Source: Daucus carota subsp. sativus (lineage: Eukaryota; Streptophyta; Magnoliopsida; Apiales; Apiaceae). Taken from it: a stretch of DNA of 64,000 nucleotides. Below the pieces are notes generated by a model, which saw nothing but the letters and a program-made list of their open reading frames with translations, searched no databases and was not told the origin of the DNA. Below, in pieces: positions 37,227 through 47,052 of the stretch. A program made the translations under genes and the position numbers. The DNA is taken from positions 48,046,380-48,110,379 of the forward strand of contig NC_030383.2 of assembly GCF_001625215.2 (NCBI RefSeq). Direction: 5' to 3'. Every line of letters begins with the position of its first letter. Position 1 is the first letter of the stretch.

Positions 37227-38574
37227 GAGAATGGAATACAAAAATGAAGTAATCAAAGCAAGAAGAGTGGCATTAGGGTTTATGTGAAATAGGGAAAGTG
37301 GTAGATAGACATAGATAGCAATAAGAGTGAATAAATGGGATGTAATAAAAATATATATGGAGGGGAGGAAGGAGATAAGGTTGTGAAGGTGTGTTGGAAT
37401 GGAGATCACAATTTGCAGTCAACCTCACGCTCTGGATAAGATGGATAGATAGATTTATACGTGCAATTTATGGGTATGTAACACAATTAAGCCACTGCTG
37501 TATCAGTGCACCCAACTGATTCAACTGTTATTGAATAATAATAAGTTCATGTTCAGTGAAATGTTGGGTTTGGGGGAATGAAACAGAGGGTGGTAAAATA
37601 AATTTTATATTTTAACATGTACGGAGAAAATGTCTACAACTTTTACATTCATCCCATCATTTTATTTCTATTATTTTAATTAAAATTTTAATTTATATAT
37701 CTCAGAAGGAATATTTATTTCATTTTTATATCATAGTTTTTCATAATTTTATCACAAGAAACTAAAATTCATTCATAGTAAATCATTATTATTATATACT
37801 CTTTTTTTTTTCCATAAAATTTTTATATAATTTTCGATTTCATTCTTCCCTCATTTTCTATTCCAACTAAATGAACACAACCTAAAATATAGAGTTTCAA
37901 ACACAAACAATTAAATACCGTTGAAAAATCTTTTAAACTGTTCGGATGCAAGTCTAACGATGTTTTAGTATATTTCTTATATATTTAAAAAATATTTTTT
38001 CATTAATTTAGAATGACAAATTTGTATATCAATTCTAACAATAGTAATTATATTCATTCCTCATTTTTATTGTACTCTCTGTGTCCTCATTTCTTCTGAA
38101 TTTTTTTATTACTTGACACACACATGAAAGTGCATATAAAATATGGTTTCATAAGTTATTTGTTAGTTTCTTTTTTGTAAATATCTAAATATTAAATTTT
38201 TATTCAGGAACAATTTAAAATGAATTGTGAAACTATATTTGCTAGAAATTTTAAAATATGTCATTCTCAAGGAAAAAGTTTTCAAATGTGCGTCAAGCAC
38301 CCGTCCTCGATAAAAACAATCTAAAGATACAAAAGAAATAATATATTTAAACTCATAGAGGAAAAATAACAAGGACAGAAAATATAGGAAGTATAAAATA
38401 GTGAGTAATAAGAGTGTAGAAGGAGCGGAAATCAATTGTTTATTTAAAAAAAATTCCGCTGGTTACCTATTTTGTTATGTATAGTAAATGTAGAGCCGTA
38501 TTTTAGATGACATTCCCTGTTGTTGAGTTCAAGAGCTCGTCTAGGGGAGTTCAAGGACTTGCTCTAACTAATAA

Positions 38575-38940
38575 AAACAAGTCCAATATGTTATCTAAAT
38601 GAACACCTAAATTCACATTTAGGCGATGTATAAAAATAAGGATATTCCAATACTCAATGATTAGTGATTACATAAATCACTAGCATATTTCTAAATTTTT
38701 TAGTTATTATTTATTTTTAGGTTACCTCTAATCATTATCTATTTAATATTTATGAATAAAAAATTTATTTTCTTGTTCTTTTTTTCTTTTTTATCTTTTC
38801 CCTCCTTTTCTCTTCAAATAGATAGTTAAAATCCTGATCTATTATTAAAATAAAATAGAAAACAAAAATATGAATTGTTATTAGAGGTGACACTATTTTA
38901 TAGGATAGATATCTATTTTCAGAAAAATTTTATAGTTTTA
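38575..38940. mobile_element. Decayed copy of the TTA-target MITE family
   Basis: AACAAGTCCAATATGTTATC, then CTAAATTCACATTTAGGCGA and CTATTTAATATTTATGAATA, follow the same order as in the MITE at 61020-61413. The right terminus is not recognisable, so boundaries are approximate. Confidence 0.55.
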
Positions 38941-39049
38941 TATGTTATTTTAAAATTAATTAACTTACTAGTAAAAAATAAAGCATAGACAAGCCTCACT
39001 TATTCAAAAAATAGTCTCAGATCCCACAAATTTTGGAGGTAATGCCCAG

Positions 39050-39310
39050 AATAACAGAGTTGAAAAAAATGACTTTCAATACCAGTTAATAACGCCTAAT
39101 AATTTAGCGCTTTCAATTTGAGAAGAAAAGCTTAGATCGGTAGCGTTTTGGTGTTTTAACCCAGCAAAACGCTACACGATATAGCGTTCTATTAGGTTAA
39201 CGCTACATAGACTAACGTTGTGTTGTTTTTAACTTAACAGAAACGATATAGCGTTTTGTATAAATATGAAAAATACTACACAATGTAGCGTTAATAAATG
39301 TTATTTGAGA
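39050..39310 (-). repeat. 'AACGCTA' repeat family, copy 2
   Basis: Reverse-complement relative of 17560-17795. It has extra tandem AACGCTA words (CAAAACGCTACACGATATAG; GTTAACGCTACATAGAC; ACACAATGTAGCGTTAATA). Confidence 0.6.
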
Positions 39311-39764
39311 CCATTTTTTTGGATCATGATATTTAGAGCATTAATTATGGATATAATAATACTGGGCCTAGCACCAGACTTATTCATTTGACCCACTTGG
39401 TCATATAATTACTAGGAGCTCTCTATGCGTGATACACTGATACTAGAACATCTGTTCAAGGTCTATTTTTCAGACATCGCTCCAATGTGCATTATATGTT
39501 GGGGGTATCATTGATAAAAAGACGGGGAACATAATGTAGTGCTCAGGCTCTTTGTTTTTAGATGCGAAGATGTTACAGTGACCTCCCCTTCCCTCGAAAC
39601 ATCTTCATCATCATTTTCTTTTCCACATGTATACCTTCATCCACCCTGCTATACCATTGCTCCGGTCATATCTATGTAGGGATGGGCGTCGGGTCAAACC
39701 TGGCGGAGAGAATCTCATCCCTATCTCTGTCAAATCTTTATATATATAACTTGCTTATGAATAT

Positions 39765-40195
39765 TGATAGATTTAGTTTCTGTCTTCTTTCTCTCTCTAG
39801 AATGGGAGAGCAGTTCTTGTGTATATGTATCTGTGTGTTTGGATGATTCTTTTTATATCTTCTTTTTGCTGAGTCATTCTTTTTTTCCTTCTTTTACTGC
39901 CACTTCAACAGCTCTAGTGTAGTAGAGTAGGTGATCAATCAGTTTTGTGTTACAGGCATACAGGTGAGTCAAAAGGGGTAGGGACAGGTGTTCCTACGGA
40001 TGTGAGACACGTGTGTCTCTGTTGGAGGCTAAGCAGGCATGGTAGGGATCGCAGGGTAGGCTGGGTTCCAATGAGAGACGGCCTCAGACCCTACGGTCTT
40101 AGGTGTCTTACGGTCCTGATGTCTTGGGGCCTGTTTGGGACGGCGCTTGGATGAGACCTACGGTCTCTTGGTATTGGCTGATTCTCGGTCCATCA
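39765..40195 (-). repeat. LTR (3' LTR of the minus-strand element)
   Basis: 431-bp copy; inward boundary GGTCCATCA on the + strand. Followed by the polypurine tract. Confidence 0.9.
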
Positions 40196-40210
40196 TATGT
40201 CCCCCCGTAG
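40196..40210 (-). other. Polypurine tract
   Basis: The minus strand reads CTACGGGGGGACATA immediately before the 3' LTR, the expected primer for plus-strand DNA synthesis. Confidence 0.65.
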
Positions 40211-41279
40211 TAAAGGAGCCTTCTTTAGGAGGCTTACATTAGGTCTAGTGAAAAGTGTATAGGCGTTTTTCTGTGGGGGTTTTCTTGCATTTTGTTTGGT
40301 CCGTTCACTTTTGTTTTAACAGATATTCTCGTCTAATTAGTGTTTAAGAACGTTTTAAGGGGTAATCTTTCCTTTTATTATAATTTTTTTTTGGAATTTC
40401 ATGTCGGCTGGACTGTTTTGTTTAAGTAAGATGTGAACCTGGATGTTGTAATGGATGATATTAGGGTTGTATGAAGTTTAACGGTTTTCTTATTAGTTTT
40501 CGTAATTTGTGGGTATTGGTATTCATATGGTTAGCCTTGGCTTGGGAGAGCAAAAAAGCTTCAATTTTAAGTGTCATTATGGCGAGATTTGATGTTTATG
40601 TTTTTGATTTGACGTTTGTTGTTGAAGAACGTTAGCCAGAAAGTATAGCACGAGAATAACTTTTCAAAGGATTGTAGATGTGTAATAAATTTTATCTAAA
40701 CAATCCTTTTTTTCTCTAGACAATAAAGAAGTGTAACATTTCTTGTATTATGTACAAGCATATTGGTATTGGTGAACAATGGTAGGCTTTGTGCTGAGTA
40801 ACGAAGTTGGTTGTGGGGCTGCGTTTGTCTCGCGCCTCCTTGGTTCATGCTAGTAGTATCGATAATGTTGCTTATCCAGATGTATGGGGATTTGAGAGCT
40901 TTCTAGGACTCCTAATACAGGACTCCTAGGGTCGGAAGCTGATGGATCATGTATATTTAGGTAAATATGGAGTAGAACGTTGTAAAACTATTGGAATTTT
41001 GTGCGTAAGTTGTAGGTTTTTTTAAAAACTTCGTGAATTGCGAAGGGTGTGCGAGGTTGCCTCCTGTATGTTTCTTTTTTATGTTTTTTATGAATACGAT
41101 GGAAGGTAGGTTGATAAGCATGTGTTCTTATTCTGGGGAACTTTATGATTTTGTAAAAATTGTGAATGTAGTTCTATGACTTGTTTACGGGCGCTTTGAT
41201 GTCTTCATGTGAGTAGGTGTGCCGCGAACGAAGGAGAGGTAATCTTTTAGGTTACTTTGGAAGCTAGGGCAACATGTAG

Positions 41280-43300
41280 TGAGAGGTACATGGTTTGTTA
41301 CGGGGCCGTAGATACTGTAGGGTTGTATATGTCGGCTTTTTGGCAGGGAAGTGGGGTTGTAGCGTTGGCTACCTGTTGGCCTTTTGGCAATGGAGTCATA
41401 GCAAAGGTGTGGCTATGTATGCTGCCTTTTTGCTGTGGGACTACAGCGATTGTAGGGCTACATATGATGGCCATGTGGCAGAGGAGCCATAGCGAATGAA
41501 TGGGCCATGCACGCATAAGGTGGCTTTTCCCCGTAGGGATGTAGCTATCACAGGGCTACTTATGTTGGCCATTTGGCGTGGCTGTTTGGTGAAACCCAAG
41601 GGTTTGTGTGGGTTGTAGTGAACGTTAGGGCCTTCACAAAAATGGGCTACGCATGTTGGCCATTTGGTCGAACTCGTAGGATTGTGTGGGTCGCAGTGGA
41701 CCTTATGGCTATAGCGAAAGTGGAGTGGCATATATGGGCGAGTCGCTCAATGCGACAGAAAACATAGATTAAGTGATGGATATTTTACAAGTAGAGGTGT
41801 TAGGTATATAGAAAGTTGCTAATCACCTAATACATACTTCGGGGGCATGGAGGCGCCTTCATTGATGGAAGTGGCCAAGGTTGGAGATATGTCAAGTGTC
41901 GGGGACGGGGTCTGTTCGAAGTTTTTGTGTGTTCCTTCCATGTGATGGGTATGATATTATGTTTTTGGATCGTAAACGCACAATGGCCCTTTGTTGTTAT
42001 TTAGGCAGCCTATCATCGTGATTCAGACTGTTTGGTATGGATTTTATCTTTTTCATATGTATGTAGGCTGTCTGCTGTTGGGCCGTAGCGATTGTAGGGC
42101 TACGTATGATGGCCTTGTGGCAGAGTAATCATAGCGAGCAAATGTGCGATGTATGTAGGCTCTCTGCTGTTGGGCCGTAGCGATTGTAGGGCTACGTATA
42201 ATGGCCTACATACAGAGTGTCCACAGCGAGCGTGTAGAGTTGTAGCTATTGTAGGACTGTAGCTGTTGTAGGGCTACATACGTAGGCCTTTTGGCGAATG
42301 AGCCTTATGTGTAAGGGGGCTCCTCGCCGTTGGACAGTAGCTATTGTAGGGCTACTTATGTTGGCCTCACGCATAAGGTGGCTCTTAGATGTAGAGTTGT
42401 AGCTATTGTAGAACCGTAGCTATTGTAGGGCTACATACTTAAGCCTTTTGGCGAATGAGCCGTATGTGTAAGGGGGCTCCTCGCTATTAGGCCGTAGCTA
42501 TTGTAGGGCTACTTATGTTGGCCTCACGTATAAGGTGGCTCTTAGATGTAGAGTTGTAGCTATTGTAGGGCCGTAGCTATTGTAGGGCTACATACGTAGG
42601 ACTTTTGGCGAATGAGCCTTATGTGTAAGGGGGCTCCTCGCTGTTGGGCCGTAGCTATTGTAGGGCTACTTATGTTGGCCTCACGTATAAGGTGGCTCTT
42701 AGATGTAGAGTTGTAGCTATTGTAGGGCCGTAGCTATTGTAGGGCTACATACTTAAGCCTTTTGGCGAATGAGCCGTATGTGTAAGGGGGCTCCTCGCTA
42801 TTGGGCCGTAGCTATTGTAGGGCTACTTATGTTGGCCTCACGTATAAGGTGGCTCTTAGATGTAGAGTTGTAGCTATTGTAGGGCCGTAGCTATTGTAGG
42901 GCTACATACGTAGGACTTTTGGCGAATGAGCCTTATGTGTGAGGGGGCTCCTCGCTGTTGGGCCGTAGCTATTGTAGGGCTACTTATGTTGGCCTCACGT
43001 ATAAGGTGGCTCTTAGATGTAGAGTTGTAGCTATTGTAGGGCTACTTATGTTGGCCATTTGGCGAATAAGCCCTGAGTTGTAAGGGGGCTCTTCGCAGTT
43101 GGGCCGTAGCTATTGTAGGGCTACTTATGTTGGCCGTTTGGCGAATAAGCCCTGAGTTGTAAGGGGGCTCTTCGCAGTTGGGCCGTAGCTATTATAGGGC
43201 TACTTATGTTGGCCATTTGGCGAATAAGCCCTGAGTTGTAAGGGGGCTCTTCGCAGTTGGGCCGTAGCTATTGTAGGGCTACGTATGATGGACTTGTTTT
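41280..43300 (+). repeat. 79/157-bp higher-order tandem array in LTR element
   Basis: The core block GTAGCTATTGTAGGGCTAC recurs throughout. From 42363 the word GGCCTCACG recurs at 42520, 42677, 42834 and 42991, exactly 157 bp apart. From 43053 to 43211 the period falls to 79 bp (GGCC at 43053, 43132, 43211). The left part (41280-42060) holds more diverged, irregular units. Thus 157 bp is a dimer of two ~78.5-bp monomers, homogenised in the centre. Open frames here follow the repeat and are not genes. Confidence 0.92.
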
Positions 43301-43373
43301 ATTCTGTGTTAGATAACGCTTAAGGAAAAGGTGAGATATATGAGGTGGTAGAAAAAATTTACATACAGATGTG

Positions 43374-43682
43374 TTATTTGTATACTAACTGAAAGTCGCT
43401 GTATACCTGTCTGCAATCAACCTTGAGATCGTGAGCTAGGCGGAGGCCGGCTAGAAGGGCTTCGTATTCAGAGCAATTTTTAGCGGCGGGGAAGCCGAAT
43501 CTATTGGATTGCTGAATTTGAAAGCACTCTTCAGTGGTCGGAGGACCTGGACCTTGCTCTTCGTCCATGTCGGGGACTGCGGTTGCCAAATGGGCAGTGG
43601 TGGGAGTTTGCTGAGACTCGAGACCTAGAGGAAGAACGGTTTGGCCGATGAAGGTGGTTATCTGGGCAGCCAAATTATCCAC
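43374..43682 (-). pseudogene. gag/RNase H remnant of LTR element
   Basis: The N-terminal part (MDNLAAQITTFIGQT..) looks like the start of a gypsy gag. It runs directly into an RNase H-like segment with CSEYEALLAGLRLAHDLKVD and QVYSDFQLV, the conserved E-Y-E-A-L and Y-S-D-S-Q blocks of Ty3/gypsy pol. Everything between gag and RNase H is deleted, and the frame ends soon after. An in-frame TAG lies just upstream of the Met. Confidence 0.7.
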
Positions 43683-43926
43683 CTGCTCTTATAGATGTCG
43701 TTGTTGAGCTTCATATTGGTCGAAGCGATCGAAATTCGGGGAGTGAGATGATGAGGGAGTGATGCTATACGGGTGGTGAGAAGACTGAGATGGTGAAGGT
43801 GGTGAAGATGCTATACGGGAGTGATGCTATACAGGTGCTCGATTCTTCGCTCACCTTTCTTCGTTTAGGGTTTTCCTCCTGGTCGTTGTGGTATGGCGAT
43901 GAAAATCACGGGTTTCACTTTCTTTT

Positions 43927-43949
43927 CGATCCCCGGTGGCGGCGCCAAT
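43927..43949 (-). other. Primer-binding site
   Basis: The minus strand reads TTGGCGCCGCCACCGGGG directly after the 5' LTR. A TGGCGCC start is typical of plant gypsy PBSs. Confidence 0.6.
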
Positions 43950-44380
43950 TGATAGATTTAGTTTCTGTCTTCTTTCTCTCTCTAGAATGAGAGAGCAGTT
44001 CTTGTGTATATGTATCTGTGTGTTTGGATGATTCTTTTTATATCTTCTTTTTGCTGAGTCATTCTTTTTTTCCTTCTTTTACTGCCACTTCAACAGCTCT
44101 AGTGTAGTAGAGTAGGTGATTAATCAGTTTTGTGTTACAGGCATACAGGTGAGTCAAAAGGGGTAGGGACAGGTGTTCCTACGGATGTGAGACACGTGTG
44201 TCTCTGTTGGAGGCTAAGCAGGCATGGTAGGGATCGCAGGGTAGGCTGGGTTCCAATGAGAGACGGCCTCAGACCTTACGGTATTAGGTGTCTTACGGTC
44301 CTGATGTCTTGGGGCCTGTTTGGGACGGCGCTTGGATGAGACCTACGGTCTCTTGGTATTGGCTGATTCTCGGTCCATCA
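43950..44380 (-). repeat. LTR (5' LTR of the minus-strand element)
   Basis: 431-bp copy. It starts TGATAGATTTAG and ends CGGTCCATCA on the + strand. Differs from the other LTR by four substitutions. Confidence 0.9.
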
Positions 44381-44385
44381 AATAT

Positions 44386-46585
44386 TATTGTGGTTCTTCC
44401 TATCTATTAATTATGTGGCCTATTAAAATATGAGCTCAGATTCTTGATAATTTTATGTTGTAGTAATATATCAATGATTTTTATACGCGAGTATGAGAAA
44501 TTCACATATTATTGCGATCAGCTGGGACTTTAAGCTGTATTCAACTTTAACATGAAAAATGTTTGTTTGTCTAATAAATTAGAAACCGGTTTAAATTCAG
44601 AAATAAGCCAGAAGCTGACTTAAATTAGAAGTTAGTTTGAGATACTTTTTTCAGTGACTTCATTTTTTTAAACTTTTTTGATAAAGATTACCCTTAAATC
44701 ATAGGTTACTCATAGATCAATTTTATTTTTATATTTTAATAATTTTTAAGTCAATAATAAATCTAAATTATTCAAATAGACATTTTAAACTCCCAACTCA
44801 CATCAAGTAATAAGTCACATTAAATACTAAGTCACTTAGATAAGTTATAAGGTAAAGTTTTTTTTTTAGAAAAAGTTACTATAAGGTAAAGTTGTACGCC
44901 GCAGTTATTACGACATGTTTAAATATGCGCATGTTGTGTACCGGATGACCGGATCCTAAAAATATTTCTCCAAGTGTTATCCACTTCTTGTATCCAACTG
45001 GGCAGCACATGTAGCCTTTCCGTAGAAATACAGTATTATTAATTTTCCGATCTAGCTAGCATCAACGAACACAATAACACAGAGCATATACACACAAATG
45101 CGTATACAGTCATGTGAGAGCCTCCTGCAAAATTGTTGTCACACATGGAAACAGTAGTTATATATAGCCAGTTCTGCATTTTCCCCAGGCCACCGAACAT
45201 GAGACGAGTATGAATTTTCAATAAATTAATTATATATACTGCTAATTATTTTATACTTGGCTTTAAAAAGGTATCAATCATGGATCTTAGATCGCTTCAA
45301 AATAATTAATTTACATATACTTTTATGTACAACTTGCTATTATTGATTAAATGTGCCGACACTACGGAGCGTTACACAAAATAGTGGTTGTTTAGGAGTT
45401 CGCTTAGTTACCCAAGTTACTTGAAAATAAAATTAAACCAAGTTTTCTTTTTAGCTTGCATGCAAAAATAAGGTTTCTACACTGAGGAATAAGTCAAAAT
45501 TTGTTGATGTATAATATATATTGTTGTTTTTGATTGGTACGAATGAATTCTAAAGAAATGAAATGAAATTTTAACTACATGAGGTCACAAGTATCATTTC
45601 TTTTCCAAATCAACTTCATTAAAAATTTTTAAAATAAATATTTTAAGTGCAATTGAATCCGACTTATAGAGACCGGGAAGTATGGAAGCCACAGAAGCGC
45701 TGCATTGCTTCATCACTGCATTTCCTCTGTTCCTTTTATCTGGCACGTACTCCTATGCCACAATCTCCTCATGATTAACACCAAAAATATTCTTCTGATA
45801 GAAATTACATGCCATGAAATGTTCATGATTGCAAAATTAAGATCTTTAATCACCAAAATAAGTGTCAAATACAAGTAAGATAAACATATAATGATTGTCG
45901 TACATACTCACTTCGATTTAGGATCAAAACAATGGACTCCCGATACATATGTACTTGGTTCTTAATAATAATTTAATCAATAAATGTCTCAATCTTTTTT
46001 TTCTTGGAGAAATTAACAAATGTCTCTATCTAATAGCTTAGATCCTGTTTCCGAGTTATAAACCGGGAGGAAAGCAAGTTAAATTATATAGTTTTCATTG
46101 CTATTTGTTCTCCAAAATTTTTTAAAAGGACGAAAACAAGTGAAAATGGATATATTTAGTATTTGCTCTCTCTATCCCACTTCTTTTGTCTTATTTGACT
46201 TTTTGTAGTCAAATTAATCAAATTTTGACCAGTAATAAGCAATTATTCTTACATGACTTTTAAAAAACGAAAAATACATCTTAAAGTAGAACAAACGTAG
46301 TTTTTAGTGATATATTTTCTATAATTCTTTTCAATTAAATTTCAATCAAAATTTATTCAATTTGACCATAACAAGTCAAATAAAACAAAAGAATTAGAAC
46401 AAAAAAATATAACATAATTTCATTTCAGAATTTTCTCTCCAAAAATGAGATGAAATTGAAAGCACTTACATTCACATGTTTTCACCCTTAAAAACTAAGG
46501 AGGAAGACCTTATTAATGTTATATATATCTCGATATTTTCACACTACCAAAGGGCATCTATGTCATTTGGCTGCACAAAAACAAA
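44386..46585. other. Intergenic upstream of HAT5, repeat remnants
   Basis: 44545-44890 resembles a repeat also found around 59150-59810 (CTTTAAGCT..TTCAACTTTAAC; AAGCTGACTTAAA; AAATCATAGGTTACTCATAG). 46165-46410 has weak inverted ends (CTTTTGTCTTATTTGACTTT / AAGTCAAATAAAACAAAAG) of a decayed Stowaway-like MITE. No gene. Confidence 0.45.
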
Positions 46586-46592
46586 TATAAAA
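46586..46592 (+). promoter_or_regulatory. TATA box of HAT5
   Basis: TATAAAA about 215 bp before the uORF and 465 bp before the main ATG, fitting a long leader that contains the uORF. Confidence 0.6.
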
Positions 46593-46802
46593 CGAGCCCT
46601 ACCGTTGATCTTCCAACTTTAGCTGCAAAAAACACCTGCACAAACGCTCAAACAACTACAGCCGGAATATTATTTTCCGGCCACCGGCGTCAACTATCAT
46701 CCCAATCACCCCCTCAGAATCATCACAACTGTATCAATATATCTTGCTAGCTAAGTTAGATTCAAACGAATCAACCGGAGGGATTGTAAGGTGGCGCGTA
46801 AC

Positions 46803-46889
46803 ATGGGATTTTTCATTTGTCCGCTGCAGTCTCCGGCGAGGTTATTATGGAGTACTAGCTTCTTCCGCCACAAGATTAGGATTTTCTAA
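46803..46889 (+). CDS. Upstream ORF in HAT5 leader (CPuORF candidate)
   Basis: A complete 28-codon ORF (MGFFICPLQSPARLLWSTSF, then FRHKIRIF and TAA) lies in the HAT5 leader, 163 nt before the main ATG. Arabidopsis ATHB1 is known to carry a conserved-peptide uORF (CPuORF33) that represses its translation. Position and size fit that class. I cannot check peptide conservation here. A different, longer frame over the same bases is rejected. Confidence 0.7.
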   Translation: MGFFICPLQSPARLLWSTSFFRHKIRIF

Positions 46890-47052
46890 AACTAGCCACC
46901 CTTTTTCTCCCTCGTTGAATCATTAAAGCACACACAAACTTATTCTACTCTTAAGTTATAATATTACTTTCCATTTCCCCGGAAAGCTTTTATTTGATTG
47001 CCGGAGATTTCATTTATAATAAATATAATAATCAAACAAGCTTTGATCAAAA

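Larger units (their letters stand above)
37227..39759. other. Intergenic upstream of CYP37, repeat remnants
   Basis: CYP37 promoter and leader near 37230-37450, then AT-rich spacer. 38575-38940 and 39050-39310 are repeat copies listed separately. No gene is supported; ORF 39562-39846 has no known domain. Confidence 0.5.
39765..44380 (-). mobile_element. Non-autonomous Ty3/gypsy-type LTR retrotransposon
   Basis: Two 431-bp LTRs differ at only 4 sites (about 99% identity), and the element is flanked by AATAT on both sides (39760-39764 and 44381-44385). LTRs run TG..CA in both readings. Orientation is minus: directly inside the right LTR the minus strand reads ATTGGCGCCGCCACCGGGG, a gypsy-style primer-binding site, and just inside the left LTR it reads CTACGGGGGGACATA, a polypurine tract. 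Between them are a short gag/RNase H remnant and a long tandem-repeat array; protease, reverse transcriptase and integrase are absent. It must have been moved by enzymes of another element. The near-identical LTRs imply a recent insertion. Confidence 0.92.

Noticed and set aside
39945..40154. 69-aa ORF found in both LTRs (also 44130-44339)
   Set aside because: Duplicated only because the LTRs are; no domain, antisense to the element's coding direction.
41257..41767. Several overlapping ORFs on both strands
   Set aside because: They follow the tandem repeat units and have no family similarity.
41280..43300. CRISPR-like regular spacing
   Set aside because: Units are contiguous 79/157-bp satellite repeats within an LTR element of a plant genome; there are no unique spacers.
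46744..46926. 60-codon frame over the HAT5 leader
   Set aside because: It lacks an ATG start (opens at TTG) and overlaps the ATG-led uORF in another frame.
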